This document shows, piece after piece, positions 8,656 to 17,564 of a stretch of 40,080 nt of DNA; position 1 is the first letter of the stretch; the number at the start of each line of letters is the position of its first letter. A program made the translations under genes and the position numbers. Where the stretch lies: NCBI GenBank assembly GCA_903930545.1, contig CAIYZB010000246.1:1-40080 (forward strand), given 5' to 3'. The notes beneath the pieces are model-generated. The model was not told where the DNA came from. It saw only the letters and a program-made list of their open reading frames with translations, and made no database searches. The stretch is from an uncultured Alphaproteobacteria bacterium (GTDB lineage Bacteria > Pseudomonadota > Alphaproteobacteria > Caulobacterales > Caulobacteraceae).

Positions 8656-9986
8656 TGGAAGAAAGCCTGTTAGCCGATGTCGTGGCCGCCGCCCTCCGGG
8701 CCGGGGCCGATGCCGCCGAGGCCGTGAGCGCGGAGCGCCAGGCCCTCGGGATCAATGTCCGCCTGGGCAAGCTGGAGGAGGTCGAGCGCGAGGAAAGCCG
8801 CGACCTCGGCCTGCGGGTCTTTGTGGGCGGTCAGCAGGCCACGGTGTCCGGATCCGACATCTCCTCCGAGGCGCGCGCGAAGCTGGTGGAACGGGCCGTG
8901 GCCATGGCCCGTCTGGCCCCTGAAGACCCCTATGCCGGTCTTGCCGATCCGGCGCGCCTGGCCAAAGGGCCCTTCCCGGATTTCCAGCTCTTCGACCCCA
9001 CCGAGCCCTCCCCCGAGGCCCTCGAGGACATGGCCCGCGCCGCTGAGGACGCGGCCAGGGCCATGCCGAAGATCACCAATTCCGAAGGTGGCTCAGCCTC
9101 CCTGTCCAGCGGCCACTGGCGTCTGGTCACTTCCTCCGGCTTCTCCGGCGACCACCGGGTCTCGGGCTTTTCGGTGGGTGCCTCTGTCGTGGCTGGCGAG
9201 GGCGACGAGATGGAGAGCGGCTATGACGGCCGCTCCGCTCGCTGGTACGCTGATCTGCCCGCGCCTGACGCCATTGGCCAGGAAGCCGGTCGCCGGGCGG
9301 CTTCCCGTCTGGGCGCGCGCAAGATCGACTCCACCACCGCTCCGGTAATCTTCGAAAACCGTCTTGCGACCTCCCTGATCGGGCCCCTGCTCGGGGCGAT
9401 ATCCGGTCCCTCAATTGCCCGGGGAACCTCCTTCCTGAAGGACAAGCTGGGTCAGCAGGTCTTCGGTCGCGGCGTGACCATCACCGATGACCCCCATAAG
9501 GTCAGAGGCCTGGGCTCCTCGCCCTTTGACGACGAGGGCGTGGCCAATCGCCTTTGGAAGCTGATCGATGACGGGGTGCTCACCACCTGGCTGATGAACG
9601 CCTCATCGGCACGCCAGCTGGGACTGGAGACCACAGGCCATGCCAGCCGCGGTCTCGCTGGTCCCCCCGGCGTCGGCACCTCGAACCTGACCCTTTTGCC
9701 TGGCACCAAGACCCAGGTCGAGCTGATGAAGGATGCCGGCAAAGGGGTACTGATCACCTCCATGTTCGGCCCCTCCCTCAATGGCAATACCGGCGACTGG
9801 TCGGTGGGTTGTGCGGGCTTCTGGTTCGAGGACGGGGAGATCGCCTATCCGGTGACCGAGATCACCGTGGCGGGCAATCTGATCGACATCTATCAGCGAC
9901 TGATCCCGGGTTCCGACCTGGAGTTCCGCGGATCGGCCAATTCGCCCTCCATCCTGGTGGACAATCTCGCCATAGCCGGCAAATGA
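8646..9986 (+). CDS. pmbA: TldD/PmbA family metalloprotease subunit, TldE type
   Basis: 446 residues matching PmbA/TldE end to end: an N-terminal domain with ESRDLGLRVFVGGQQATVSGSDI, then the ENRLATSLIGPLLGAISGPSIARGTSFL region, and a C-terminal NTGDWSVGCAGFWFEDGEIAYPV block. TldD and TldE form a heterodimer that degrades unfolded peptides and matures some peptide antibiotics. The HExxxH zinc site belongs to the TldD partner, and none is seen here, in line with TldE. The partner gene is not in the window. Two starts are possible, ATG 8646 or ATG 8655. The stop overlaps the next start (ATGA). Confidence 0.92.
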   Translation: MAVMEESLLADVVAAALRAGADAAEAVSAERQALGINVRLGKLEEVEREESRDLGLRVFVGGQQATVSGSDISSEARAKLVERAVAMARLAPEDPYAGLADPARLAKGPFPDFQLFDPTEPSPEALEDMARAAEDAARAMPKITNSEGGSASLSSGHWRLVTSSGFSGDHRVSGFSVGASVVAGEGDEMESGYDGRSARWYADLPAPDAIGQEAGRRAASRLGARKIDSTTAPVIFENRLATSLIGPLLGAISGPSIARGTSFLKDKLGQQVFGRGVTITDDPHKVRGLGSSPFDDEGVANRLWKLIDDGVLTTWLMNASSARQLGLETTGHASRGLAGPPGVGTSNLTLLPGTKTQVELMKDAGKGVLITSMFGPSLNGNTGDWSVGCAGFWFEDGEIAYPVTEITVAGNLIDIYQRLIPGSDLEFRGSANSPSILVDNLAIAGK

Positions 9987-10774
9987 GCCTTTCGGCCGAT
10001 CTGGCCCTGATCAGCGAGGCGGCAAGGGAGGCCGGGGCTCTGGCCCTGGATCTGCGCGCCCGGGGTCTGGACACCCAGTTCAAGGCCGACAAGTCCCCGG
10101 TGACCAATGCAGACCTGGCCTGCGATGCCCTGCTACTGGAGCGGCTTCAGGCGGCGCGCCCTGACTATGGCTGGCTGTCTGAAGAGACCACCGACAACCC
10201 AGAGCGCATGGGCCGCCAGCGGACCTTTGTCGTCGATCCCATCGACGGGACCCGCGCTTTCGTAAAGGAAAAGGCCTGGTGGGCGGTGTCGATCGCCGTC
10301 GTCGAGGCCGGACGCCCCACCGTGGGAGCCATCTATGCCCCCCAGCTGGACCAGCTCTTTGTCGCTACCCTCGGCGGCGGGGCCTTTCTGAACGGCCAGG
10401 CGATTTCCACCAGCCAGACCGGACAGCTTGAGGGCTGTGCCATGGTGGGGGATGCCGAGATGTTCCGCCACCCGGCCTGGCCCGAGCCCTGGCCAGAGAT
10501 GCGGGTCAAGGCCCGCAACTCCATCGCCTATCGCATGTGTCTGGTGGCCTGTGGCGAGTTTGATGCGGCGCTGGCCCTGTCACCCAAGAGCGACTGGGAC
10601 CTGGCGGCGGGTGATCTGATCACCGCCGAGGCCGGAGGGGTGAGCACCAACCATTATGGTCAGGATTTCACCTATAATGGTCCAAATCCGACCCAGAGAA
10701 GCATGGTCTGCTCGGCGCGACCCCTGGCCTCATTGATCCTTAACCGTGTCCGGCATATCGGCTTGAGTTCCTGA
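9983..10774 (+). CDS. cysQ: Inositol monophosphatase family, CysQ-like 3'(2'),5'-bisphosphate nucleotidase
   Basis: 263 residues; the ORF-track start at 9809 lies inside pmbA, and the ATG at 9983 overlaps its stop. The metal motifs are complete: LSEE near 65-68, DPIDGT at 85-90, and a late WDLAAGDLITAEAGG. CysQ hydrolyses 3'-phosphoadenosine 5'-phosphate, a by-product of PAPS use. A predicted PAPS-dependent sulfotransferase lies at 37.3 kb, which would create the substrate. Other substrates in the superfamily (inositol or fructose bisphosphates) cannot be excluded. Confidence 0.83.
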   Translation: MSLSADLALISEAAREAGALALDLRARGLDTQFKADKSPVTNADLACDALLLERLQAARPDYGWLSEETTDNPERMGRQRTFVVDPIDGTRAFVKEKAWWAVSIAVVEAGRPTVGAIYAPQLDQLFVATLGGGAFLNGQAISTSQTGQLEGCAMVGDAEMFRHPAWPEPWPEMRVKARNSIAYRMCLVACGEFDAALALSPKSDWDLAAGDLITAEAGGVSTNHYGQDFTYNGPNPTQRSMVCSARPLASLILNRVRHIGLSS

Positions 10775-10797
10775 AACTATTCGAGACTCAGTCGGCC

Positions 10798-11028
10798 ATG
10801 CCTGACAAGCAACTCCTGCACCTGGTGATCGGTGGCGAGCTGAAAGACCTCGACCATGTCGAGTTCCGCGATCTGACCAAGATCGATCTGGTCGGCGCCT
10901 TTGGCAGTCACCAGGAAGCTGTCGCCGCCTGGCGCCGCAAGGCCCAGGAAACCGTCGACAATGCCCTGATGCGTTACTTCATCGTCCACGCCCACAAGCT
11001 GCTCAATCCGGACGACGACGAGCACTGA
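10798..11028 (+). CDS. DUF4170 domain protein
   Basis: 76 residues, cytoplasmic, with the pattern LLHLVIGGELKDLDHVEFRD and an Asp-rich tail. It matches the small alphaproteobacterial DUF4170 family, which from memory often lies beside the msbA/waaA genes, as here. Function unknown. Its stop is six bases from the convergent phosphatase stop. Confidence 0.82.
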   Translation: MPDKQLLHLVIGGELKDLDHVEFRDLTKIDLVGAFGSHQEAVAAWRRKAQETVDNALMRYFIVHAHKLLNPDDDEH

Positions 11029-11034
11029 GCCGGG

Positions 11035-11700
11035 CTATTCCCGGCGCAGCAGCTTTTCGGTGAGCACCGAGCCGATCATCCCGGCCCGGAAATCGGCCTT
11101 GATCGCGGCCACGTCATAGGCCGGACTGTCCACCCATTCGAGGAAGGTCTGGCCCGCAGGTTCCCCCTCGGCCAGATAGCGCTCGAACACATAGTCCAGG
11201 ACCCCTGTCTTTCCCTGTTTCACATGCAGGTATTTCAGGGACAGCTGTTCCATGGCCTCGCGGATGGGCACGCCCTTGCGAAAGTGCATGTAGAAGACGC
11301 TCATGATCCCGGCCCGGTCTGCGCCGGACTTGCAGTGCATCAGCGCAGGATACTCCACGGACTCGAAAAGCGCCTTGGCCCCGTGGACCCGGTCGCGGAT
11401 CGGCACTTCCCGCGAGGTGATGGTGAAGTCCACCATCTTCATGCCCAGGCGCGCACAGGCATCCTTTTCCAGGGCATGGAAGCTGGCATCGAACCCGCCC
11501 CGCAGATTGATGATTGTCTTGACCCCCATGGCCTTCCATTCGGCAATCTGGTGGGGCCAGGGCTGGTTGGTGCGCACCAGCTCATCGGAGATCCAGTGGG
11601 CATTGCGAAAGCCCAGCCTCAGATAGGCATGGTCCTTCCACAGATAGTCCAGATAGGTGGCGAGGCGCCCGCCCGGGGTGATGAGGTCAAAATCGGCCAA
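11035..11700 (-). CDS. Tyrosine-phosphatase-fold protein next to lipid A genes
   Basis: 221 residues with the cysteine phosphatase P-loop HCKSGADR at 122-129 (Cys123, Arg129) and a TIINLRG strand upstream, as in dual-specificity phosphatases. No signal peptide is seen. The start is TTG, supported by GGAG six bases upstream. It is divergent from the MsbA-like exporter and convergent with DUF4170, so it is embedded in the lipid A block. Caulobacter CtpA, an essential tyrosine-phosphatase homologue linked to lipid A phosphate state, is a plausible counterpart; that identity is inference. Confidence 0.85.
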   Translation of the reverse strand: MADFDLITPGGRLATYLDYLWKDHAYLRLGFRNAHWISDELVRTNQPWPHQIAEWKAMGVKTIINLRGGFDASFHALEKDACARLGMKMVDFTITSREVPIRDRVHGAKALFESVEYPALMHCKSGADRAGIMSVFYMHFRKGVPIREAMEQLSLKYLHVKQGKTGVLDYVFERYLAEGEPAGQTFLEWVDSPAYDVAAIKADFRAGMIGSVLTEKLLRRE

Positions 11701-11819
11701 GACGCGCTCCGCAAAGTCGCCCCCTAACTAGGCGTTTTGGGCGGCTAACGAAAGGGAGCGGAAAGCTGCATCGCATCAACGCCTTGACTTCGGTGCCCTG
11801 ACAGTTGACCCCACTGACG

Positions 11820-13610
11820 ATGAGCCAGAGCGCCAAGACCCCCCCGGTTCAGCCTGAGGACATGCCCGCCGGTGTCCTGATCAGGCGGATTGCCCGCGTC
11901 TATATGGCCCCGCGCTGGAAGGCCTGGAGCCTGGCCATGATCGCGGCCATTGCCGTGGCGGTCCTGTCCTCCCGCCTCGTCCAGATCTTCGAACCGGCGA
12001 TCAACGACCTGATGGTGACCCACAAGCCCGGGGCGCTCACCATCGTGCCTCTTACCATTGCCGCCTATGCCATAGGCCGGGCCATTGCCCAGGTGGTCCA
12101 GGCTTCCCTCGTCAACCAGATCGGCAATGCCGTGGTCGGCGATGTCCAGGTCCAGCTGTTCGGCAAGCTGGTGCGCGCCGACCTTGCCCACCTGAGGACC
12201 CAGCATTCCGGGGCCTATGTCTCCTCGGTCCTCTATGATGCCGGCCTGATCCGCGAGGCGGCGACGGCCGGGGTCATCAACTATACCCAGCACCTGCTGA
12301 CGGTGATCGGGGCCATTACAGTCATGGTCTCCAATGATGTTTTCCTGTCCCTGACCCTGCTGATAGCGGCCCCCATGTCCGCCTGGATCATGCAGCAGTT
12401 CTCCAGGCGCACCACCAAGGCGGCAAAGGGAGCCATGGCCGAGACCTCGGCCCTGTCCACCGCCATCATGGAGAGCCTGGACGGGGTGCGGGTGGTGAAG
12501 ATCGAAAACCGCGAGGCCTATGAGGAGGCCCGGGTGGCCGAGGTCGTGCGCCGTCGTCAGACCCATCTGGTCAAGGGTGCCAATGCCCGGGCCCGTGCGG
12601 CGCCAGCCACCGAGCTGGTCATGACCCTGATCACCGCGGCCATCATCGCCTATGCCGGCTGGCGCTCCCAGACCGGGGGCATGAATGTCGGGGCCTTCAT
12701 GGCCTTCATCCTGGCCCTGGGCCTGGCCTCCCAGTCCCTGCGCCAGTTGTCCAATCTGGCGACGGTGATGGCCGAGGGCATGTCAGCGGCGCGCCGCCTG
12801 TTCGCCGCCCTCGATGTCGAGCCAGAGGTGCGTGAAGCTGCCCAGCCGAAGGTCCTGCCCCGGGGCGCTGGCCTGATCAGGTTCGAGGATGTCAGCTTTG
12901 CCTATACGGAGGGCCGTGCAGCCCTTTCGGATATCAGTTTCGAGGTCCGTCGCGGAGAGACCCTGGCCCTTGTCGGTCCCTCAGGGGGCGGCAAGACGAC
13001 CATCCTGAACCTGATCCCGCGCTTCTATGACGTCACCTCCGGCCGGGTGACCCTGGATGGCCACGACCTGCGGGACGTGACCCTGGCGAGCCTGAGGGAC
13101 CAGATCGCCCTTGTGACCCAGGAACCCTTCCTGTTCGACGACACCATCCGGGCCAATATCGCCTATGCCCGCCCCGAGGCGAGCGCCGCCGAGATCCAGG
13201 CTGCTGCCGAGGCCGCCGCTGCCCACGACTTCATCCAGTCCCTGGCCGAGGGCTATGACACCCTGGTGGGTGAGGCAGGTGCCCGGCTGTCAGGCGGACA
13301 GAGGCAGAGGATCGCCATTGCCCGGGCATTTCTGAAGGATGCCCCCATCCTGCTGCTGGACGAGGCCACCAGTGCCCTGGACACCGAGAGCGAGGCCCAG
13401 GTCCAGGCGGCCCTGGCCCGGCTCATGGCGGGGCGTACCACCATCCTGATCGCGCACCGCCTGTCCACCGTGCGCGGCGCTGATCGCATCCACGTCATTG
13501 ACCAGGGCCGGATCGTCGAGACCGGCGACCATAACAGCCTGATCGCGGCTGGCGGCCTCTATGCCCGACTGGCCCGCAGCCAGGACCTTGAAGTAGAAAC
13601 CGGGGCATGA
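11820..13610 (+). CDS. msbA: MsbA-like lipid A flippase, ABC exporter
   Basis: 596 residues from ATG 11820; the track's TTG adds five residues. The membrane domain covers about the first 330 residues. The ATPase has Walker A GPSGGGKT near 386-393, signature LSGGQRQR near 490, Walker B ILLLDE near 510-515 and H-loop His near 546. As a dimer it should flip lipid A-core from inner to outer leaflet of the inner membrane. The substrate is inferred from position, directly ahead of DUF374, waaA and lpxK. Its stop overlaps the next start. Confidence 0.9.
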   Translation: MSQSAKTPPVQPEDMPAGVLIRRIARVYMAPRWKAWSLAMIAAIAVAVLSSRLVQIFEPAINDLMVTHKPGALTIVPLTIAAYAIGRAIAQVVQASLVNQIGNAVVGDVQVQLFGKLVRADLAHLRTQHSGAYVSSVLYDAGLIREAATAGVINYTQHLLTVIGAITVMVSNDVFLSLTLLIAAPMSAWIMQQFSRRTTKAAKGAMAETSALSTAIMESLDGVRVVKIENREAYEEARVAEVVRRRQTHLVKGANARARAAPATELVMTLITAAIIAYAGWRSQTGGMNVGAFMAFILALGLASQSLRQLSNLATVMAEGMSAARRLFAALDVEPEVREAAQPKVLPRGAGLIRFEDVSFAYTEGRAALSDISFEVRRGETLALVGPSGGGKTTILNLIPRFYDVTSGRVTLDGHDLRDVTLASLRDQIALVTQEPFLFDDTIRANIAYARPEASAAEIQAAAEAAAAHDFIQSLAEGYDTLVGEAGARLSGGQRQRIAIARAFLKDAPILLLDEATSALDTESEAQVQAALARLMAGRTTILIAHRLSTVRGADRIHVIDQGRIVETGDHNSLIAAGGLYARLARSQDLEVETGA

Positions 13611-14311
13611 AGAAGTTTCTGCGCCATCCGGCCGTCCAGGCCACCCTGGGCTTCATCCTGGGCCTGTGGCTGATCATCATCCATCGCACCGTGCGCTGGA
13701 CCCACGAGAACCTGGACCCGTGCCGGGCCGATTTTGACGGCACCCGGGGGGCCATTGCCCTGATCTGGCATGGCCGCCTGCCCATCTGCCTTGGCGTGGG
13801 CCACATGTGGCGCAAGCGAGCCCGCAACTGTCTGATCTCGCCCTCCGGCGACGGGGAGTTCATTGCCCAGGCCCTGGCCATGTCGGGCTATGGGGCGATC
13901 CGCACCTCCTCGGCCAAGAAGGGCGACTCTGCCAAGGCCCGGGCTGTGGTGGCCTCGTTCCGGGCGGCCCTGAGCTGGGTCGAGGGCGGCGGAGTCCTGC
14001 TGGCCACGCCGGATGGCCCCCGCGGCCCCAATGAGCGCATTGCCCCGGGCTCGCTCCAGATCGCCAAGCGCACCGGGGCCCCCACCTATCTGATGGGCAC
14101 GGCGGTCTCCCCCTGTGGCCGGCTGGATACCTGGGACAAGGTCATGGTCGGTGTGCCCTTTGGCCGTGGCGCGACGGTCTGGGACGGTCCGCTCTTCGTG
14201 CCCTCAGATGCCGATGACGCCATGATCGAGGCCCTGGTGGAAGACTGGTCAGCCCGCCTGTCGGCCGCCACTCGTCGGGCCGAGGTCCTGCTGGGCCTCA
14301 AGCCGGATTGA
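13607..14311 (+). CDS. DUF374 lysophospholipid acyltransferase family protein
   Basis: 234 residues with an N-terminal hydrophobic anchor (about 10-28), then WHGRLP, SPSGDGEF and TPDGPRGP. These blocks define DUF374, a branch of the LPLAT acyltransferase superfamily. In alphaproteobacteria it is often found with msbA and waaA, which suggests acyl transfer to lipid A or a precursor; direct evidence is lacking. Four-base overlap with the exporter. No separate LpxL-type gene is seen in this block, so DUF374 may provide a late acylation step (inference). Confidence 0.88.
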   Translation: MKKFLRHPAVQATLGFILGLWLIIIHRTVRWTHENLDPCRADFDGTRGAIALIWHGRLPICLGVGHMWRKRARNCLISPSGDGEFIAQALAMSGYGAIRTSSAKKGDSAKARAVVASFRAALSWVEGGGVLLATPDGPRGPNERIAPGSLQIAKRTGAPTYLMGTAVSPCGRLDTWDKVMVGVPFGRGATVWDGPLFVPSDADDAMIEALVEDWSARLSAATRRAEVLLGLKPD

Positions 14312-14341
14312 TCCGGCCCACAGGCAGTGAGACATAGGCTC

Positions 14342-15307
14342 ATGGCCCACGATCACCATCACGACCACGCGCACGACCATAATCACCATCACGGCCATGG
14401 GCACAGCCATGGTGGGCACGGGCATCACCATGCCCCCAAGGATTTCGGCCGCGCCTTTGCCATCGGGATCAGCCTGAACCTCGGCTTTGTGATTACCGAG
14501 GCCACGGTCGGGATCTGGTCAGGCTCGCTCGCCCTGCTGGCGGATGCCGGACACAATCTGTCGGACGTCCTGGGCCTGCTCCTGGCCTGGGGTGCGACGG
14601 TCATGGCGAAATGGGCACCGTCCGGTCGCCGGACCTATGGCCTGCGCAAGGCCACTGTCCTGGCTTCGCTCGCCAATGCCGTCCTGCTGCTGGTGGCAGT
14701 AGGCAGCATTGCCTCGGAGGCCGTGCGACGCTTTGCCAGCCCCGGTGAGATCGCCACCCTGCCGGTCATGGTGGTCGCCGCAATCGGCGTGGTCATCAAC
14801 GGTGCCACCGCCCTGATGTTCATGCGCGGCCATCACGACCTGAACCTGCGCGGAGCCTTTCTGCACATGGCCGCAGATGCCGGGATCTCCCTGGCCGTGG
14901 TGGGCGGGGCCATCATCATGTCCCTTACCGATTTCGCCTGGATCGACCCGGTGATGAGTCTGGGGATCTGCGCCGTCATCGTGGCCGGCACCTGGGGCCT
15001 GCTGCAGGATTCCATGGACCTGGCCCTGGATGCGGCGCCCAAGGGGATCGATGTCGAGGCCGTGAGAGCCTATCTGGCAGAGCAGGCCGGCGTTGCCGAT
15101 GTCCATGACCTGCATGTCTGGGCCATGAGCACCACGGAAACCGCCCTCACCGCCCACCTGACCCGGCCGGACAATGTCGATGCCGATGCCTTCCTGCGGG
15201 ATGTCTGCGAGGGGCTGAACGGCCAGTTCGGCATCGGCCATTCGACCTTGCAGATCGAAACCGGGGATGGGGCGGACTGCCGCCTCGCCCCGGCCCACAT
15301 GGTCTGA
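14342..15307 (+). CDS. Cation diffusion facilitator (Zn/Co/Cd-type) with His-rich N-terminus
   Basis: 321 residues from ATG 14342. The first 30 residues hold 17 histidines, a cytoplasmic metal-binding tail. Six membrane segments follow. The metal-site motifs DAGHNLSD and HMAAD lie in the second and fifth segments, as in zinc exporters of the CDF family. The C-terminal cytoplasmic domain has VHDLHVWAMS, typical of the family dimerisation domain. It exports divalent metal using the proton gradient. It sits between DUF374 and waaA, with waaA only eight bases after its stop. Earlier GTG 14327 is a less likely start. Confidence 0.92.
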   Translation: MAHDHHHDHAHDHNHHHGHGHSHGGHGHHHAPKDFGRAFAIGISLNLGFVITEATVGIWSGSLALLADAGHNLSDVLGLLLAWGATVMAKWAPSGRRTYGLRKATVLASLANAVLLLVAVGSIASEAVRRFASPGEIATLPVMVVAAIGVVINGATALMFMRGHHDLNLRGAFLHMAADAGISLAVVGGAIIMSLTDFAWIDPVMSLGICAVIVAGTWGLLQDSMDLALDAAPKGIDVEAVRAYLAEQAGVADVHDLHVWAMSTTETALTAHLTRPDNVDADAFLRDVCEGLNGQFGIGHSTLQIETGDGADCRLAPAHMV

Positions 15308-15315
15308 CCCGGGCC

Positions 15316-16560
15316 TTGGCACCCCTTTCCCTCAGCCTCTATGGCGGCCTGACCTGGCTGCTCAGTCCTGTGGCCGACCAGATCCTGGCAGCCAGGGCAC
15401 GGGCGGGGAAAGAAGACCCCGCGCGCCTGGGCGAGCGCAGGGGCCGGGCCGGCCACCCCCGCCCCCCTGGCAAACTCGCCTGGCTCCATGCGGTGAGCGT
15501 CGGCGAGAGCGTCTCACTCCTGCCCCTCATCGAGGCCCTGTGCAGGGATCGGCCGGACCTGAACCTGCTGGTCACCTCAGGCACGCGGACCTCTGCCGAC
15601 CTGTTGGCCGAGCGCCTGCCCCAGGGGGTGATCCATCAATATGTCCCGGTGGACACCCCTGCGGCTGTTCGCCGGTTCATGGCCCACTGGCAGCCGGATC
15701 TCGGGGTGCTGGTGGAGAGCGAGCTCTGGCCGAACCTGATTGAAGCGGCCCGCCGCCGCGCCATGCCCCTGGCCCTGATCTCCGCGCGGATCACCGAACG
15801 CAGCGCCCGGGGCTGGCAGAGGTTTCCGCACCTTGCACGCCATCTGCTGTCGAGCCTGGCCCTGGTCTGTCCACAGGACGAAGCCAGCGCCAATCGTCTG
15901 AGGGGCCTGGGCGCCCGGGTCGGACCTCAGCTCAATCTGAAACGTATCGCCGCCCCGCCCCCGGACGCCCCTAATGAGCGCGAGCGGCTTGCGGCCATCA
16001 TCGGCGATCGCCCCGTGGTCCTTGCCGCCAGCACCCATCCCGGCGACGAGGACCTGATCCTGGCTGCCCTGCCGCCCCGACCTCTGCTCATCCTCGCCCC
16101 CCGTCATCCGGTTCGCGGGCCTGACCTGGCCGGGAGCCTCAGGCAGAAAGGCCACAGTCTCGCCCAACGCAGTGCGGGGGAACCCCTGAGCGCCACCACC
16201 GATGTCTATCTGGCTGACACCCTGGGGGAGATGGGCCTGTTCTTCGCCCTGGCCGACATCACCGTCATGGGCGGCGGCTTCGGCCCCGGCATCGGTGGGC
16301 ACAATCCCCTGGAGCCTGCCTGGTTCGGCACGGCGATCCTGACCGGCCCCCACGCTTTCAATTCGGCAGCTGTCTATGGCGAGATGTTTGCCGAGATGGC
16401 TGCCCTGGAGACCACAGACCTGGCCCGCGATCTGAAGGGCCTGCTGGACCATCCCATGGTGGCGAGGCGCATGGGCGAGGCCGCCCTGACCTATGTCCAG
16501 CGACAGGGGGCGGCTCTGGATCAGACCCTGACCCTGCTATCGCCCCTGTTGCCCGCATGA
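15316..16560 (+). CDS. waaA: 3-deoxy-D-manno-octulosonic acid transferase
   Basis: 414 residues, near the usual 420-430. It transfers Kdo from CMP-Kdo to the lipid A precursor at the inner membrane. The N-terminal hydrophobic anchor (SLSLYGGLTWLLSPVA) is followed by HAVSVGE, TSGT, ESELWPN, HPGDED and the C-terminal GIGGHNPLEPAWF, all standard WaaA motifs. The start is TTG; the anchor begins directly after it, and no later start keeps the anchor. The stop overlaps lpxK by four bases. Confidence 0.94.
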   Translation: MAPLSLSLYGGLTWLLSPVADQILAARARAGKEDPARLGERRGRAGHPRPPGKLAWLHAVSVGESVSLLPLIEALCRDRPDLNLLVTSGTRTSADLLAERLPQGVIHQYVPVDTPAAVRRFMAHWQPDLGVLVESELWPNLIEAARRRAMPLALISARITERSARGWQRFPHLARHLLSSLALVCPQDEASANRLRGLGARVGPQLNLKRIAAPPPDAPNERERLAAIIGDRPVVLAASTHPGDEDLILAALPPRPLLILAPRHPVRGPDLAGSLRQKGHSLAQRSAGEPLSATTDVYLADTLGEMGLFFALADITVMGGGFGPGIGGHNPLEPAWFGTAILTGPHAFNSAAVYGEMFAEMAALETTDLARDLKGLLDHPMVARRMGEAALTYVQRQGAALDQTLTLLSPLLPA

Positions 16561-17564
16561 AGCTGCCCACGCCCCGCTGGTGGTATGTGCGCGAGGATGT
16601 CCCGGCGCCGGTGACCCGCGCCCTCCTGACCCCCCTGTCCTGGATATGGACAGCGGTGACGGCGCGGCGGATCGCCCGCACCGTGCCCGTCGACGCCGGC
16701 CTGCCGGTGATCTGTGTGGGCAATCTCACCGCCGGTGGCACTGGCAAGACCCCCGTGGTCGCCGCCCTGCTGGGGCGGATCGACGGGGCGCATGGCCTGT
16801 CGCGGGGCTATGGCGGCAAGCTCAAGGGCCCGGTCCGCGTGGACCCGGCCATCCACACCGCTGCAGATGTAGGGGATGAACCCCTGATGCTGGGGGCCAG
16901 CCATCCCTTCTGGGTCTCCGCCGACCGGGTGGTCGGTGCCCGTGCTGCTAAGGCGGCTGGTGCCTCTGTGGTGGTGATGGATGACGGCCACACCAATCCC
17001 GGCCTGAGAAAGACCCTGTCCCTGGTGGTGGTGGACGGCGAGACCCGCAATGGCGAGTGGCCCTTCGGGGATGGCTCGGTCTTTCCCACCGGCCCTTTAA
17101 GGGAGCCCTTCAAGGTCGGGCTGGCGAGGGCCGATGCGGTGGTCCTGATGCTACCCGCCGACCTGGAAGCCGCTGATCCCGAGCTCCTGGCCCTGTTCAG
17201 CACCACCCCGGTCCTGCTGGCCCGCATGGCCCCGCGCGAAGCCCTGCCCGCCGGGCCCCAGGTCGGGTTTGCCGGGATCGGCAAGCCCTGGAAGGTGGAG
17301 CGCGCCCTGAAGGCCGCAGGCTGTGACCTGAAGGACTTTGTCAGCTTCCCCGATCACTTCGCCTATGACGAGGCGACCCTGAAGATCCTGGCGGACCGGG
17401 CGGCTCAGTTCGAGGCGGGACTGGTGACCACAGAAAAGGACTGGGTGCGCCTACCCCCCGCATGGCGGGCCAGGATCAGGTCCTGGCCCGTCGAGGCGGT
17501 CTTTGAGGTCCCGGAGGCCCTCGATGCCTTGATCAGGCCCCTCTCAGAGCCCGGCAAGGCCTAG
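16557..17564 (+). CDS. lpxK: Tetraacyldisaccharide 4'-kinase
   Basis: 335 residues. Phosphorylates the 4' position of the lipid A disaccharide at the inner membrane. The Walker A-type NLTAGGTGKTP is at about 56-66. The catalytic DDG is at 142-144, here DDGHTNPG where DDGFQH or DDGFQN is usual. FPDHFAYDE later supplies the family histidine. It comes last in the lipid A run. Its stop overlaps the convergent phosphotransferase stop by four bases, leaving no room for a separate terminator. Confidence 0.93.
   Translation: MKLPTPRWWYVREDVPAPVTRALLTPLSWIWTAVTARRIARTVPVDAGLPVICVGNLTAGGTGKTPVVAALLGRIDGAHGLSRGYGGKLKGPVRVDPAIHTAADVGDEPLMLGASHPFWVSADRVVGARAAKAAGASVVVMDDGHTNPGLRKTLSLVVVDGETRNGEWPFGDGSVFPTGPLREPFKVGLARADAVVLMLPADLEAADPELLALFSTTPVLLARMAPREALPAGPQVGFAGIGKPWKVERALKAAGCDLKDFVSFPDHFAYDEATLKILADRAAQFEAGLVTTEKDWVRLPPAWRARIRSWPVEAVFEVPEALDALIRPLSEPGKA

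Noticed and set aside
8646-9986. PmbA as part of a peptide-antibiotic (RiPP) cluster
   Set aside because: No precursor, cyclase or dedicated exporter beside it; TldD/PmbA is a common housekeeping pair.
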